Positions 1-8,371 of a DNA stretch of 36,462 nt are shown in pieces. Made by a program: the position numbers and the translations under genes. Source of the stretch: DASRRB01 sp036732755. Lineage in GTDB: Bacteria; Planctomycetota; B15-G4; SIAN01. Position 1 is the first letter of the stretch. Every line of letters starts with the position of its first letter. The notes under the pieces are model-generated. The model saw only the letters and a list, made by a program, of their open reading frames with translations. It was not told the origin of the DNA and did no database searches. The DNA lies in the NCBI GenBank assembly GCA_036732755.1, contig DAINBU010000048.1, positions 1 through 36,462 on the forward strand, read 5' to 3'.

Positions 1-67
1 AGCTCGCGATCGTTTCGAAGGCCGAGAGGAACTCGTTTTCGTTCTCGTGGCGGAAGCGCAGCTCTCA

Positions 68-985
68 CTAGGTCAGGCGCTGTGGATCGACCTCGTGCAC
101 GAGGTCGGGCGGGACAGGCTGCTCGTCGTTGGCGATCACGCGCTCGCTGGTGGGGACGTTCCACTGCCGGCTCTGCAGGAAGGCGAGGTCGACCGTGTCG
201 TGCTCGGTCAGCCGCTGCCCGAGCGCGAAGTTGACGGCGCGCTCGCGGTAGGCCGTCGGCACCTGCTTGCCGTCGACGTCGACCGAGTCGATCGGGTTGC
301 CGCCGACGCGCCCGGCCGCGAGGTCGTCGAAGTTTCGCGTCGTCACGCCGGCCAGCGCGGCGAAGCCGCCGACCTCGGCCTGCGCGTCGGCGTGCGTCAC
401 GATGCCCTGGTTCACCGTGTCGTATTGCAGGTGGAGGCGCCCGCCGAAACGGTCGTGGCCCGACAGCTCCGGTCGCTTCAGCGTGAGGTTGATCGCGCCG
501 CCCATCGCGTCGGAGCCGTACGGCACCGACGCCGGCCCGCGCGCCACCTCGATCGACTCGACCGCGAAGAGGTCGATCGTGTTGAGGTACTGGTGGTTGC
601 GCCGGAACGTCGAGTTGCTGAAGCGCTGGCCGTCGATCAGGAGCAGCACGTCCTTGCCCGACCGCCCGCGCAGGACCGGCGAGCCGCCGCCCTGGTTGCT
701 CTGCTGGATCACCAGGCCGGGCTCCTCTTTCAGCGCGTCCGGCGTGTTCTGCGGCGCGAGCCGCCGCTGCTTCTCATCGTCGACCACCGACGCCGATTGT
801 GCGACGCGATCGGCCCGCTCCACCTCGCGCGTCGGAGTGACGACCACGGGCGGCAGGTCGACGACGTCGTCCTGCTTCGAAGAGGACGCGTGGGCCGGAC
901 GCTTGGCCGGGTTCGGGGATTCTTCCTGGGGGCGTACGTCGGGGGCGAAGCTTCCGAAGAGCGAGAGGATCGCTGCGAAGCGCAT
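68..985 (-). CDS. TonB-dependent outer-membrane receptor, N-terminal part (interrupted)
   Basis: This is a 305-residue N-terminal portion of a TonB-dependent receptor, which imports siderophores, cobalamin or other ligands across the outer membrane. A short signal-like N-terminus is followed by a TonB-box-like VVVTPTREVE and a plug domain (about residues 60-170, with VLLLIDGQR, VESIEVARGPASVPYGSDAMGG and INLTLKRP). The first barrel strands follow. I chose ATG 985 because GGAG lies 8 nt upstream; an in-frame start at 1057 lacks such a site. The frame ends at TAG (70-68) followed at once by TGA, far short of the 600-900 residues usual for the family. The same frame resumes beyond the stops with barrel-like residues (ELRFRHENENEFLS) to the window edge, so the gene looks broken rather than naturally short. 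Confidence 0.85.
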   Translation of the reverse strand: MRFAAILSLFGSFAPDVRPQEESPNPAKRPAHASSSKQDDVVDLPPVVVTPTREVERADRVAQSASVVDDEKQRRLAPQNTPDALKEEPGLVIQQSNQGGGSPVLRGRSGKDVLLLIDGQRFSNSTFRRNHQYLNTIDLFAVESIEVARGPASVPYGSDAMGGAINLTLKRPELSGHDRFGGRLHLQYDTVNQGIVTHADAQAEVGGFAALAGVTTRNFDDLAAGRVGGNPIDSVDVDGKQVPTAYRERAVNFALGQRLTEHDTVDLAFLQSRQWNVPTSERVIANDEQPVPPDLVHEVDPQRLT

Positions 986-1119
986 GCTCGAGGCTCCGTC
1001 GCCGTCCGGACGAGCGAGGCGGGGAGCGTAGCAGCCCGCCGTGAACGCGATGAGCATCGCCCCCCGCGTTCGTGTCCCCGGCGAGCTAGGATCGCGTGGA
1101 TCAGGAGTCGGGCGGACGG

Positions 1120-3150
1120 ATGCGAAGGACTTCCAAAGAGCCCGCGAGCGAGCTGGCCCGCGCGCGCAGCGCCTGCGAGGCGCGAGACTGGCGCGAGGCC
1201 TACGAGCTGCTCCGCGAGGCGGACCGCGGCGGCGGCCTCGGACCGGACGGGCTCGAGCTCCTCGCCGACTGCGCGCGCTGGACGGGGCGCCTCGACGAGA
1301 TCTTCGATCCGCTCGAACGCGCGCACGCTGCGTACGTCGCGAAGTCGGACCGGCGCGCGGCGGCGCGGACCGCTCTCGTGCTCAGCCAGGCGAACGGCGA
1401 CGTGGCGAACCAGACCGTCGCGGCGGTCTGGATGAAGCGCGCCGGTGAGCTCCTCGCCGATCTCCCCGAGGGCCCGGAGCACGCGCTCTACGCGTGGTTC
1501 GAGAGCCAGGCGCGCGGCTGGGCGGGGGAATTCGACGCGCAAGAGCGCTGCGCCGGGCGTGCCCTCGATCTCGCCTGCCGATTCGGCGATCGCGACGTCG
1601 AGGCGCTCGCGCGCATCGACCTCGCGCACGTCGCGGTCGCGCGCGCGGACGCGGGCGCCGCGCGCGAGCACCTGGAGCGCGCGACCTCGCTCGCCCTCGG
1701 CGGAGAGATCGGGATCCTCGCGACGGGGATGGTCTTCTGCAACGCGATCTGGGCCTACCGCTGCCGCGGCGAGTGGCAGCGCGCCCAGGAGTGGACCGAC
1801 TCCGCGACGCGCTGGGTGAACCGTCAGCGCGTCGACTACTTCCCCGGCATGTGCCGCGTCCACCGCGCCGAGGTGCTGCGCATCCGCGGCGACCTCGACG
1901 GAGCCGAACGGGAGTGCTCGGCGGCGACGACCCAGCTCTCGAAGGCGCTGCCGGCGTACGTGATCTTTCCGTGGGCGGAGCTCGGCGAGATCCGCCGCCG
2001 GCGCGGGGACTACCCGGGCGCGCGCGACGCGTTCCAGAAGGCGCTGGAGCTCGGCTGGGATCCGCAGCCCGGCTATGCGCTCCTGCTCCTCGCCGAAGGG
2101 GACGCCGCGTCCGCGCTGCTGGCCATCGAACGCGTCTTCCGCGAGCCCCGCCCCGTATGGCTGAAGGAAGACTGCGCGAGCCTGCTCGGCGCTCGCGTCG
2201 AGATCGCGCTGGCCGCGGGGCGACGCGAGATCGCCCTCGAGGGCATCGGCGAGCTCGAAGCGGCGATGGAGGCGACCGGCACTTCGTGGGACGTCGCCAT
2301 CGCCTGCCACGCGCGCGGCCGGTTCGAGCTCGACGCGGGGAGACCGGCCGCGGCGGTCGGGCCGCTCCGTCGCGCGCGGCGGGTGCTGGGGGAGATCGAG
2401 GCTCCTTACGAGCTCGCGCGGACCTGCGCTCTCCTCGGGCGCGCCCTCGCCGCCGAGGGCGATGCCGCGGGAGCTCGCATCGAGCTCGCGGCTGCGCGCG
2501 AGGTGCTCGTGCGGATCGGCGCCACGCTCGAGGTCGAAGCGGTGGAGCGCGACCTCGCGGCGCTCGCCGGGCGTCCATACTCCTCCGCGCGACGCACCGC
2601 CCCGCTCCGCGCCGCGCTGCGCCGCGAGGGCGAGTCCTGGGCGCTCGACTTCGGGGGCCGGACCGTGCGCGTCGCGGGCGGTCGCGGACTGGAGTACCTC
2701 GCCGAGCTGATCGAGCGTCCCGGCGTCGAGCGCTGGGCGGTCGATCTCGCGGGTGGGGGACCGGAGGGCGACGCCGGTCCGGTCATCGATGCCGCCGCCC
2801 GCGCCGCCTACGAGCGTCGCGCGAAGGAGCTCGAGGAGGAGCTCGGTCCCCTCGATCGGCGGACCGACCCGCACCGCACCGAGGCGATCCTCACCGAGCT
2901 CGACGCGATCGCGCGCGAGCTCGCCGCCGCCGTCGGGCTCGGCGGACGGATCCGTCGCGCGGGCAGCGCGATCGAGCGCGCGCGCCAGAGCGTCACGAAG
3001 GCGCTGCGCTCGGCGATCCGGCGGATCGCGGAGTCCGACGCCGAGCTCGGCACCTACCTCGAGGTGACGGTCCGCACCGGCACCGCATGCCGCTTCGACC
3101 CCGACCTGCGTGAGCCGGTCGAGTGGCGGGTCGAGCGCGGCACGCGGTGA
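1120..3150 (+). CDS. TPR protein with C-terminal module of LuxR/ATPase-type regulators
   Basis: The protein has 676 residues. Residues 1 to about 490 are helical TPR-like repeats (for example RRRGDYPGARDAFQKALELG), resembling the MalT-type TPR block. The last 170 residues contain GGRTVRVAGGRGLEYLAELI, then a charged helical stretch ending GLGGRIRRAGSAIERARQSV and a terminal segment with VRTGTACRFDPD. From memory, this C-terminal module is found at the end of large ATPase/TPR regulators of actinobacteria and related groups. Here the nucleotide-binding part is absent, so the protein is an orphan C-terminal half. ATG 1120 is chosen over GTG 1096 because AGGAG lies about 12 nt upstream. A -10-like TAGGAT sits at 1087-1092. 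It is divergent from the TonB receptor. A role in protein interaction or regulation is inferred, and the partner is unknown. Confidence 0.8.
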   Translation: MRRTSKEPASELARARSACEARDWREAYELLREADRGGGLGPDGLELLADCARWTGRLDEIFDPLERAHAAYVAKSDRRAAARTALVLSQANGDVANQTVAAVWMKRAGELLADLPEGPEHALYAWFESQARGWAGEFDAQERCAGRALDLACRFGDRDVEALARIDLAHVAVARADAGAAREHLERATSLALGGEIGILATGMVFCNAIWAYRCRGEWQRAQEWTDSATRWVNRQRVDYFPGMCRVHRAEVLRIRGDLDGAERECSAATTQLSKALPAYVIFPWAELGEIRRRRGDYPGARDAFQKALELGWDPQPGYALLLLAEGDAASALLAIERVFREPRPVWLKEDCASLLGARVEIALAAGRREIALEGIGELEAAMEATGTSWDVAIACHARGRFELDAGRPAAAVGPLRRARRVLGEIEAPYELARTCALLGRALAAEGDAAGARIELAAAREVLVRIGATLEVEAVERDLAALAGRPYSSARRTAPLRAALRREGESWALDFGGRTVRVAGGRGLEYLAELIERPGVERWAVDLAGGGPEGDAGPVIDAAARAAYERRAKELEEELGPLDRRTDPHRTEAILTELDAIARELAAAVGLGGRIRRAGSAIERARQSVTKALRSAIRRIAESDAELGTYLEVTVRTGTACRFDPDLREPVEWRVERGTR

Positions 3151-3156
3151 CCGCGG

Positions 3157-4881
3157 TCAGCGCGTTCCCTGGATCCCGAGCTCGACGGCCCCGGGCTCGC
3201 AGAAGCAGGACGACGTCGGCGAGCAGTCGGCGCGCGACCAGGAGCGCTTGCGCAGCCGCACCAGCTCGTCGAGCCCTTCGGTGTCGCGCTGCGCGCGGCG
3301 CGCCTTCTCGAGCCCGAGCAGCGCCCAGCCGTTCCGCGGGTTGCGCGCCAGATCCTGCTCGTACACCGCTTCCGCCTCCGCGTTGCGTCCCGCCGCCATG
3401 AGCAGCGCACCCAACGCGTGCCGGATCGGCTGGAGCCAGCTCGGCGGCTCGTCGTAGACCATCGCGTCCTCGAGCGCGATCGCCTCGCGGAGCAGGGCGA
3501 ACGCCTCGTCGTGAGCCCCCTCGCGGAAGCGGAGCTCACCCAACATCATCTTGCGGGCGAGCGGGAAGACCGCGTGCGCCGGGTTGAAGCCGATGGTCCA
3601 GTCGAGCGGGACCGTCTTCGCGATCTCCTCGAAGGCGGCGATCTCGCGGCGCGCCTCTTCGGTGCGGCCGAGGGCCGAGCAGGCGATGCTGCGGGCGTAA
3701 CGGCGCATCGCCCGGCTGACCGGGCGCTTCTCGGGGTAGTCGGGAAGGTCCAGGATCTCGTCCCAACGCCCGAAGCGCACGAGCACGTGCGGCGCCGCCG
3801 CGGCCCAGCCGTCGGCGATCTGCGGGTACCTCTCCATGAAGGTCGCCGGCACGAGCGTCTCGAGTTCGCGCGCGGCCTGGATCGCCGCCTCGAAGCGCCC
3901 CTCCATCATCGACGCATACGCGAGGAAGTGCAGGTTGTGCGCGATGTACATGCCGTAGTAGTCCTGCTCCGGCGCCGTGGCGAGGTACTTCCGGTCCGCC
4001 GCCACCGCGCGCGCGTTCACGTCCGCGGCGTCCTGGTAGCGGCCGAGGCGTCCATAGATGTGGGAGGGCATGTGCGTGAGATGGCTCGAGCCGGGGACGA
4101 GGTGCGCGAGCCGGTCGGCGGCCGCCTCGGCGCGGCCGGGGGTCTTCGAGGCCTCGACGGCATGGATGTAGTAGTGGAGCGCCCCCGGATGGTCGGGGTC
4201 GAGCTGCAGCACGCGCTCGAGCGTGGAGACGATCTCCTCCGCGCGGCCCTTCGGCGCGCCTTCGATCGTCCAGTAGTCCCACGGCTGGAGGTTCATCCGC
4301 GACTCGGCGTAGAGCGCGCCGACGTCCGCATCATTCGGGTTGCGTCGCCAGACCTGCTCCATCGCCGCCGCGTAGGACTCCTCCAGCGGACGGTGATCGT
4401 CCGGGGGCGGCGAGGCGTAGCGACGCGCGAGGGCGTCGATGAGCTCGCGCTCGACCGGGGTCGCGCCCTCGCGGAGCGCGACGGCCTTTCCGAGCGCCTC
4501 CCAGGCCAGGCGCGACTCCGCCTCGGACATCACCGGATCGTTGACGTTGATCCCGCACGCGTAGGCGACGCCCCACCACGCGAAGGCGCAGTCCGGATCG
4601 AGACGCGCCGCCTCGCGGAAGCAGCGGATCGCCTCGTCGTCGTTGAACCCGTAGAGCCACTGGAGCCCTTGGTCGACGAACTCCTGGGCCCGAGGGGACG
4701 AGGTCGCGACCGGGCGGGCGTAGCGATCGAAGCCTTCGTAGAGCCGGACTCCCTGCTGCTGCGAGGGGACGCCCTGCGGTGCGCCGCCTCCTCCTCCGCG
4801 GGACGTCGCGGAGCAGGCCAGGAGGCCCAGCACACTGAGCGTGAACGGGGCACGAGCGAGTCGAAGCGAAGCGCGCGACAT
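3157..4881 (-). CDS. TPR-repeat lipoprotein
   Basis: This is a 574-residue exported protein. The N-terminus is a lipoprotein signal (hydrophobic 12-22, lipobox LLAC with Cys23) followed by a Gly-rich linker. The rest consists of TPR-like helical hairpins, including a strongly patterned HLTHMPSHIYGRLGRY segment that I recognise from a family of uncharacterised TPR proteins in planctomycetes, acidobacteria and proteobacteria. The C-terminal tail carries a Cys cluster (ADCSPTSSCFCEPG) that could bind metal or form disulphides. GGAGG lies 7 nt before ATG 4881, which decides that start over the codon 15 nt upstream. It is convergent with the upstream TPR gene (7 bp between stops) and divergent from nrfH. 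The function is unknown. Confidence 0.85.
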   Translation of the reverse strand: MSRASLRLARAPFTLSVLGLLACSATSRGGGGGAPQGVPSQQQGVRLYEGFDRYARPVATSSPRAQEFVDQGLQWLYGFNDDEAIRCFREAARLDPDCAFAWWGVAYACGINVNDPVMSEAESRLAWEALGKAVALREGATPVERELIDALARRYASPPPDDHRPLEESYAAAMEQVWRRNPNDADVGALYAESRMNLQPWDYWTIEGAPKGRAEEIVSTLERVLQLDPDHPGALHYYIHAVEASKTPGRAEAAADRLAHLVPGSSHLTHMPSHIYGRLGRYQDAADVNARAVAADRKYLATAPEQDYYGMYIAHNLHFLAYASMMEGRFEAAIQAARELETLVPATFMERYPQIADGWAAAAPHVLVRFGRWDEILDLPDYPEKRPVSRAMRRYARSIACSALGRTEEARREIAAFEEIAKTVPLDWTIGFNPAHAVFPLARKMMLGELRFREGAHDEAFALLREAIALEDAMVYDEPPSWLQPIRHALGALLMAAGRNAEAEAVYEQDLARNPRNGWALLGLEKARRAQRDTEGLDELVRLRKRSWSRADCSPTSSCFCEPGAVELGIQGTR

Positions 4882-4957
4882 CGGATTCCTCCACACGAAC
4901 GGTGCGCAGCGGTGTCTCGACGGGGCGGACCGATCAGCCCCTCTTCACCGCCAGAGG

Positions 4958-4976
4958 CGTGACGCGCGGCGTCACG
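4958..4976. promoter_or_regulatory. Perfect inverted repeat between TPR lipoprotein and nrfH
   Basis: CGTGACGC and GCGTCACG are 8-bp perfect arms around a GCG centre. The site lies about 96 nt before nrfH and 77 nt from the divergent lipoprotein start. It is a candidate operator for either gene. The spacing does not match the CRP or FNR consensus. Confidence 0.45.
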
Positions 4977-5016
4977 ATGTGAATCGGCGGGCGTCGCTAC
5001 CCTGGCTCCGCGAGCG

Positions 5017-5041
5017 GCGCCCGGACGGGAATCCGGGGCGC
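5017..5041 (+). promoter_or_regulatory. GC-rich hairpin in the nrfH leader
   Basis: GCGCCCGGA and TCCGGGGCGC pair with one bulged base around a 6-nt loop, ending 31 nt before the nrfH start. It could be an attenuating or stabilising leader structure. This is seen in the sequence only. Confidence 0.3.
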
Positions 5042-5072
5042 GCCACCCGGCACGAGGGCGCGGGGCGACTTC

Positions 5073-5522
5073 ATGAAGCGACTCACTGCCGCGATCCTCG
5101 CGCTCCTCGGCGTGCCCGCGGGCGTCGCGGCGTTCACGTTCGGCTACGCGAAGGGCTTTTCGTACCTGTCGACCGATCCGCGCGCCTGCATCAATTGCCA
5201 CGTGATGAACGAGCAGTTCGACGCCTGGCAGAAGAGCGGCCACCGGCACGTGGCGACCTGCGTCGAGTGCCATCTGCCGTACGCCGGGCTCGCGAAGTGG
5301 GTGGCCAAGGCGGACCACGGCTGGCGCCATTCGGTCGCCTTCACGCTCCAGAACTTCAAGGAGCCGATCGAGATGACGCCGGCCGATCGCGTGATCGTCC
5401 TCGAGAATTGCGTGCGCTGCCACATCGACCTCGTCGAGTCGATCCACGTCACCGCGACCGCGACGGAGGAGGTGCTCGACTGCCTGCGCTGTCACGCCCT
5501 CGCGGGCCATTCGGGGGGCTGA
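5073..5522 (+). CDS. nrfH: Cytochrome c nitrite reductase small subunit NrfH
   Basis: NrfH is a 149-residue membrane-anchored tetrahaem cytochrome of the NapC/NirT family that takes electrons from the quinol pool and passes them to NrfA. One N-terminal membrane helix (about 5-25) is followed by four CxxCH motifs: Cys39-His43, Cys63-His67, Cys113-His117 and Cys137-His141. The first haem motif reads CINCHVM. Its Met45 matches the CxxCHxM arrangement that supplies the unusual Met ligand to haem 1 in NrfH. Length is typical. The stop is 7 bp before the nrfA start, so the two form an operon. The ribosome site is weak (GGGGCGA). Confidence 0.95.
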   Translation: MKRLTAAILALLGVPAGVAAFTFGYAKGFSYLSTDPRACINCHVMNEQFDAWQKSGHRHVATCVECHLPYAGLAKWVAKADHGWRHSVAFTLQNFKEPIEMTPADRVIVLENCVRCHIDLVESIHVTATATEEVLDCLRCHALAGHSGG

Positions 5523-5529
5523 CCGTACC

Positions 5530-6927
5530 GTGAACGAAAACCCTGCGCCGCGCTCGCGTCGCTCCTGGATCGTGCTCGCGCTCGGCGTCGCGGCGGCCGC
5601 CGGCCTGACGACCGTCCTGCTGGCCCTCCTCACGAACATCTTCGAGCGCAAGGCCGAGGCGCGGCAGCCGTTCGTGCGCGTCGCCGAGGTGACGGAGGCG
5701 ACGCTCGATCCGGCGGTGTGGGGCCGCAACTGGCCGAGCCAGTACGAGTCGTACGAGCGGACGTCGCTGCCGACGGCGACGACGTTCGGCGGACGCGGCC
5801 TCGGCGCGAGCGACGGCGGCCTCGCCGAGCAGAAGCTCGAGCGCGACCCGTGGCTCGAGCGCATCTTCGCCGGCTACGCCTTTTCGATCGACTATCGCGA
5901 CCGTCGCGGCCACGCGTTCGCGCTCTTCGACCAGGAGCAGACGCGCCGCGTGACGGAGAAGGCGCAGCCGGGCGCCTGCATCCAGTGCCACGCGTCGAAC
6001 CTCGCGCTCTACCGCTTCGTCGGCAAGGGCGACGTGCAGAAGGGCTTCGAGGCGGTCTGCGCGATGCCGTACCAGGAGGCGCACGACCTCAAGGACGACC
6101 AGGGTCACGCGCTCGTCCAGCATCCGCTCGCCTGCATCGACTGCCACGACCCGGCGACGATGGCGCTGCGCGTGACGCGGCCGGGCTTCCTCGCCGGGAT
6201 CGCCGCGTTGAAGGCGAGCCAGGGGATCAAGGACTACGACCCGAACAAGGATGCGACGCGCCAGGAGATGCGCTCGTTCGTCTGCGGCCAGTGCCACGTC
6301 GAGTACTACTTCAAGGGGCCCGGCAAGGTCGTCACCTATCCCTGGTCGAACGGCCTCAAGGTCGAGCAGATCGAGGCCTACTACGACAAGGAGGGCTTCA
6401 CCGACTGGACCCACGCCGAGACGGGTACGAAGGTCCTCAAGGCGCAGCACCCCGAGTTCGAGGTCTGGAACCAGGGCGTGCACGCGCGCTCCGGCGTGGC
6501 GTGCGCCGATTGCCACATGCCCTACATGCGCGAGGGCGCGATGAAGGTCAGCGACCACTGGGTACGCAGCCCCCTGCTCAACGTGAATCGCGCCTGCCAG
6601 ACCTGCCACGCCGTGCCGGAGAAGGACCTCGAGGCGCGCGTGACTGCGGTCCAGGAGCGGCACCACGAGCTCCTGCAACGCGCGGCGAAGGCGGTGACGG
6701 AGATGCTCGATTCGATCGTCGCCGCGAAGAAGGGCGGCGCGAGCGACAGCGCGCTCGAAGCGGCGCGCGCGCTCCATCGGCGGGCGCAGTGGCGGCTCGA
6801 CTTCGTCGCCGCCGAGAACTCGATGGGTTTCCACGCCCCGCAGGAGCTCGCGCGCATCCTCGCGGAGGCGATCGACTACTCCCGGCAGGCGCAGCTCGCC
6901 GCGGAACGGCTCGTCACGGCCCGTTGA
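5530..6927 (+). CDS. nrfA: Ammonia-forming cytochrome c nitrite reductase NrfA
   Basis: This 465-residue pentahaem enzyme reduces nitrite to ammonium on the outer face of the cytoplasmic membrane (dissimilatory nitrate reduction to ammonium, or detoxification of nitrite or NO). An N-terminal hydrophobic helix (14-35) is a signal or anchor. Haem motifs begin at Cys150, 202, 252, 325 and 356. All end in His, including the first, where most NrfA proteins have CxxCK with a Lys ligand to the active-site haem. Catalytic residues can be placed: Arg139/140 (TRR), Tyr259 (CHVEYYF) and His307 (AQHPEFE). Calcium-site residues Glu258, Lys304 and Gln306 are also kept. It follows nrfH by 7 bp. No haem-lyase gene is in the window. 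Confidence 0.95.
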   Translation: MNENPAPRSRRSWIVLALGVAAAAGLTTVLLALLTNIFERKAEARQPFVRVAEVTEATLDPAVWGRNWPSQYESYERTSLPTATTFGGRGLGASDGGLAEQKLERDPWLERIFAGYAFSIDYRDRRGHAFALFDQEQTRRVTEKAQPGACIQCHASNLALYRFVGKGDVQKGFEAVCAMPYQEAHDLKDDQGHALVQHPLACIDCHDPATMALRVTRPGFLAGIAALKASQGIKDYDPNKDATRQEMRSFVCGQCHVEYYFKGPGKVVTYPWSNGLKVEQIEAYYDKEGFTDWTHAETGTKVLKAQHPEFEVWNQGVHARSGVACADCHMPYMREGAMKVSDHWVRSPLLNVNRACQTCHAVPEKDLEARVTAVQERHHELLQRAAKAVTEMLDSIVAAKKGGASDSALEAARALHRRAQWRLDFVAAENSMGFHAPQELARILAEAIDYSRQAQLAAERLVTAR

Positions 6928-6940
6928 GGTGGCGCTCACG

Positions 6941-8209
6941 ATGAACCAGCCCAAGCGACGACGCACGCGAGTGGCCAACTGGGGCATTCCCGCGTTGTAC
7001 GCGGCCGTCGCCGTCGCGGCGGGGATGGGGCTTCCGAGGCTGGAGTTGCGGTTGTTTCCCGGCTCGCAATCGGGATTGAGCGCCGCCGCCACGGCGGCGA
7101 TCTTCTCGACGATCGGATCGGGGATGATCGCGCTGACGGGGATCGTCTTCTCGCTCGCGTTCCTGATGGTGCAGTTCAGCGCGACCGCCTACTCGCCGCG
7201 TCTCGTGCTGTGGCTCGCGCGCGATCGGGTGTTGTGGCACGCCGTGGGGGTCTTCTGCGCGACGTTCCTCTACGCGGTCGCCGCGATGGCGTGGATCGAC
7301 CGCGGCGCAGCGCGCCCGCCGCCGCTGATCGCCACCTGGCTCGTGATCGCGCTCTTGATCGCGAGCGTCGGCATGTTCATCGCGCTCATCGAGAAGCTCT
7401 CGCTGCTGCAGCTCCATCGCATGCTCGCGTTCACGTCGGAGCACGGCCGCCGGGTGATCGAGCAGACCTATCCCCGGTTCGAAGCCGCGATCGCGACCCC
7501 CGACCCGCGGGAGTTCGAAGGGCTGCCGGTCACATTCGTGCTGACGCACGAGGGGAAGCCGAAGACGATCCAGGCGCTCGACATCCCCGCCCTCCTCGAT
7601 CTCGCCACGTCGAGCGGAGCCGTCATCGTCGTCGTCGAGTCGGTCGGCGACACGTTGATCGAGGACCGCGTGATGCTGCGCGTGCACGGCGGCAAGCGGA
7701 CCTTCGACGAGCGGGCGTTCGCCGAAATCTTCGCGATCGGCGCCGAGCGCACGTTCGAGCAGGACCCCAAGTACGCCATCCGCCTCCTGGTCGACATCGC
7801 GATCCGGGCGCTCTCCCCGGCGATCAACGATCCCACCACCGCCGTGCAGTCGCTCGACCAGATCGAGGACCTCCTGCAGCGCCTCGGCCGCCGCCGCCTG
7901 GAGATCGGCGCGCTGCGCGATCGCGACGGGACGCTCCGGGTCGTCGTGCCCTATCCGACGTGGGACGACTTCCTGAGCCTCGCGTTCGACGAGATCCGCT
8001 ACTGCGGCGGCACCAGCGTGCAGGTCATGCGCCGCATGAGGGCGCTGCTCTCCGACCTGATCCGCGAGCTGCCGCCGGAGCGGCACGAGTCGCTGCGTCA
8101 TCACCTGCACCGGCTCGACACGACGATCGCCGCGACCTTCCAGGACGCCGACGACCAGCAGGCGGCGTCGATCGAGGACCGGCAGGGACTCGGCATCCCG
8201 CGCGCGTGA
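6941..8209 (+). CDS. DUF2254 family membrane protein
   Basis: This is a 422-residue integral membrane protein. The N-terminal third holds about four membrane segments, including the family signature FSLAFLMVQFSATAYSPRL. A soluble C-terminal region contains the motif SPAINDPTTAVQSLDQI, which is characteristic of DUF2254 proteins. The molecular function of the family is not established. ATG 6941 is chosen because GAGGTGG (6926-6932), overlapping the nrfA stop, lies 8 nt before it. The earlier GTG 6929 is inside that site. The spacing of 13 bp implies co-transcription with nrfHA, but DUF2254 is not a known nrf partner, so a functional link is inference. Confidence 0.85.
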   Translation: MNQPKRRRTRVANWGIPALYAAVAVAAGMGLPRLELRLFPGSQSGLSAAATAAIFSTIGSGMIALTGIVFSLAFLMVQFSATAYSPRLVLWLARDRVLWHAVGVFCATFLYAVAAMAWIDRGAARPPPLIATWLVIALLIASVGMFIALIEKLSLLQLHRMLAFTSEHGRRVIEQTYPRFEAAIATPDPREFEGLPVTFVLTHEGKPKTIQALDIPALLDLATSSGAVIVVVESVGDTLIEDRVMLRVHGGKRTFDERAFAEIFAIGAERTFEQDPKYAIRLLVDIAIRALSPAINDPTTAVQSLDQIEDLLQRLGRRRLEIGALRDRDGTLRVVVPYPTWDDFLSLAFDEIRYCGGTSVQVMRRMRALLSDLIRELPPERHESLRHHLHRLDTTIAATFQDADDQQAASIEDRQGLGIPRA

Positions 8210-8210
8210 C

Positions 8211-8330
8211 GCGCGAGCGCCGTACGGAAAGTGGCTCGGCACGTCGGATTCCGGCGCCTGCCGATTCAACGGCGAGGCCTTCGAGAGATTCAGGCCCTGG
8301 AGCCGGCTCGTCGAGAACCTGGTCCAGAGG
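8211..8330 (+). other. Possible remnant of a beta-propeller (Reg_prop) repeat
   Basis: The convergent gap between the DUF2254 gene and the metallopeptidase gene encodes, in the third plus-strand frame, KWLGTSDSGACRFNGEAF. This resembles one blade of the two-component-regulator propeller (pattern WiGT..G..rydG). No start codon, ribosome site or further blades are seen, so if real it is a relic. The rest of the gap shows nothing else. Confidence 0.25.
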
Positions 8331-8371
8331 CGCTCGAACCCGCCGTGGAGCGAGGCGCACCGGGCCAGGCG

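Noticed and set aside
47..1435. 462-codon open frame on the plus strand opposite the TonB receptor
   Set aside because: The minus strand encodes an unmistakable TonB plug; the plus frame is a shadow.
3418..4962. 514-codon open frame on the plus strand
   Set aside because: It is a mirror of the TPR lipoprotein gene, whose lipobox, TPR pattern and ribosome site show the true strand.
4959..4975. CRP or FNR site upstream of nrfH
   Set aside because: GTGA and TCAC are 9 nt apart rather than the 6 nt of CRP, and TTGAT/ATCAA is absent.
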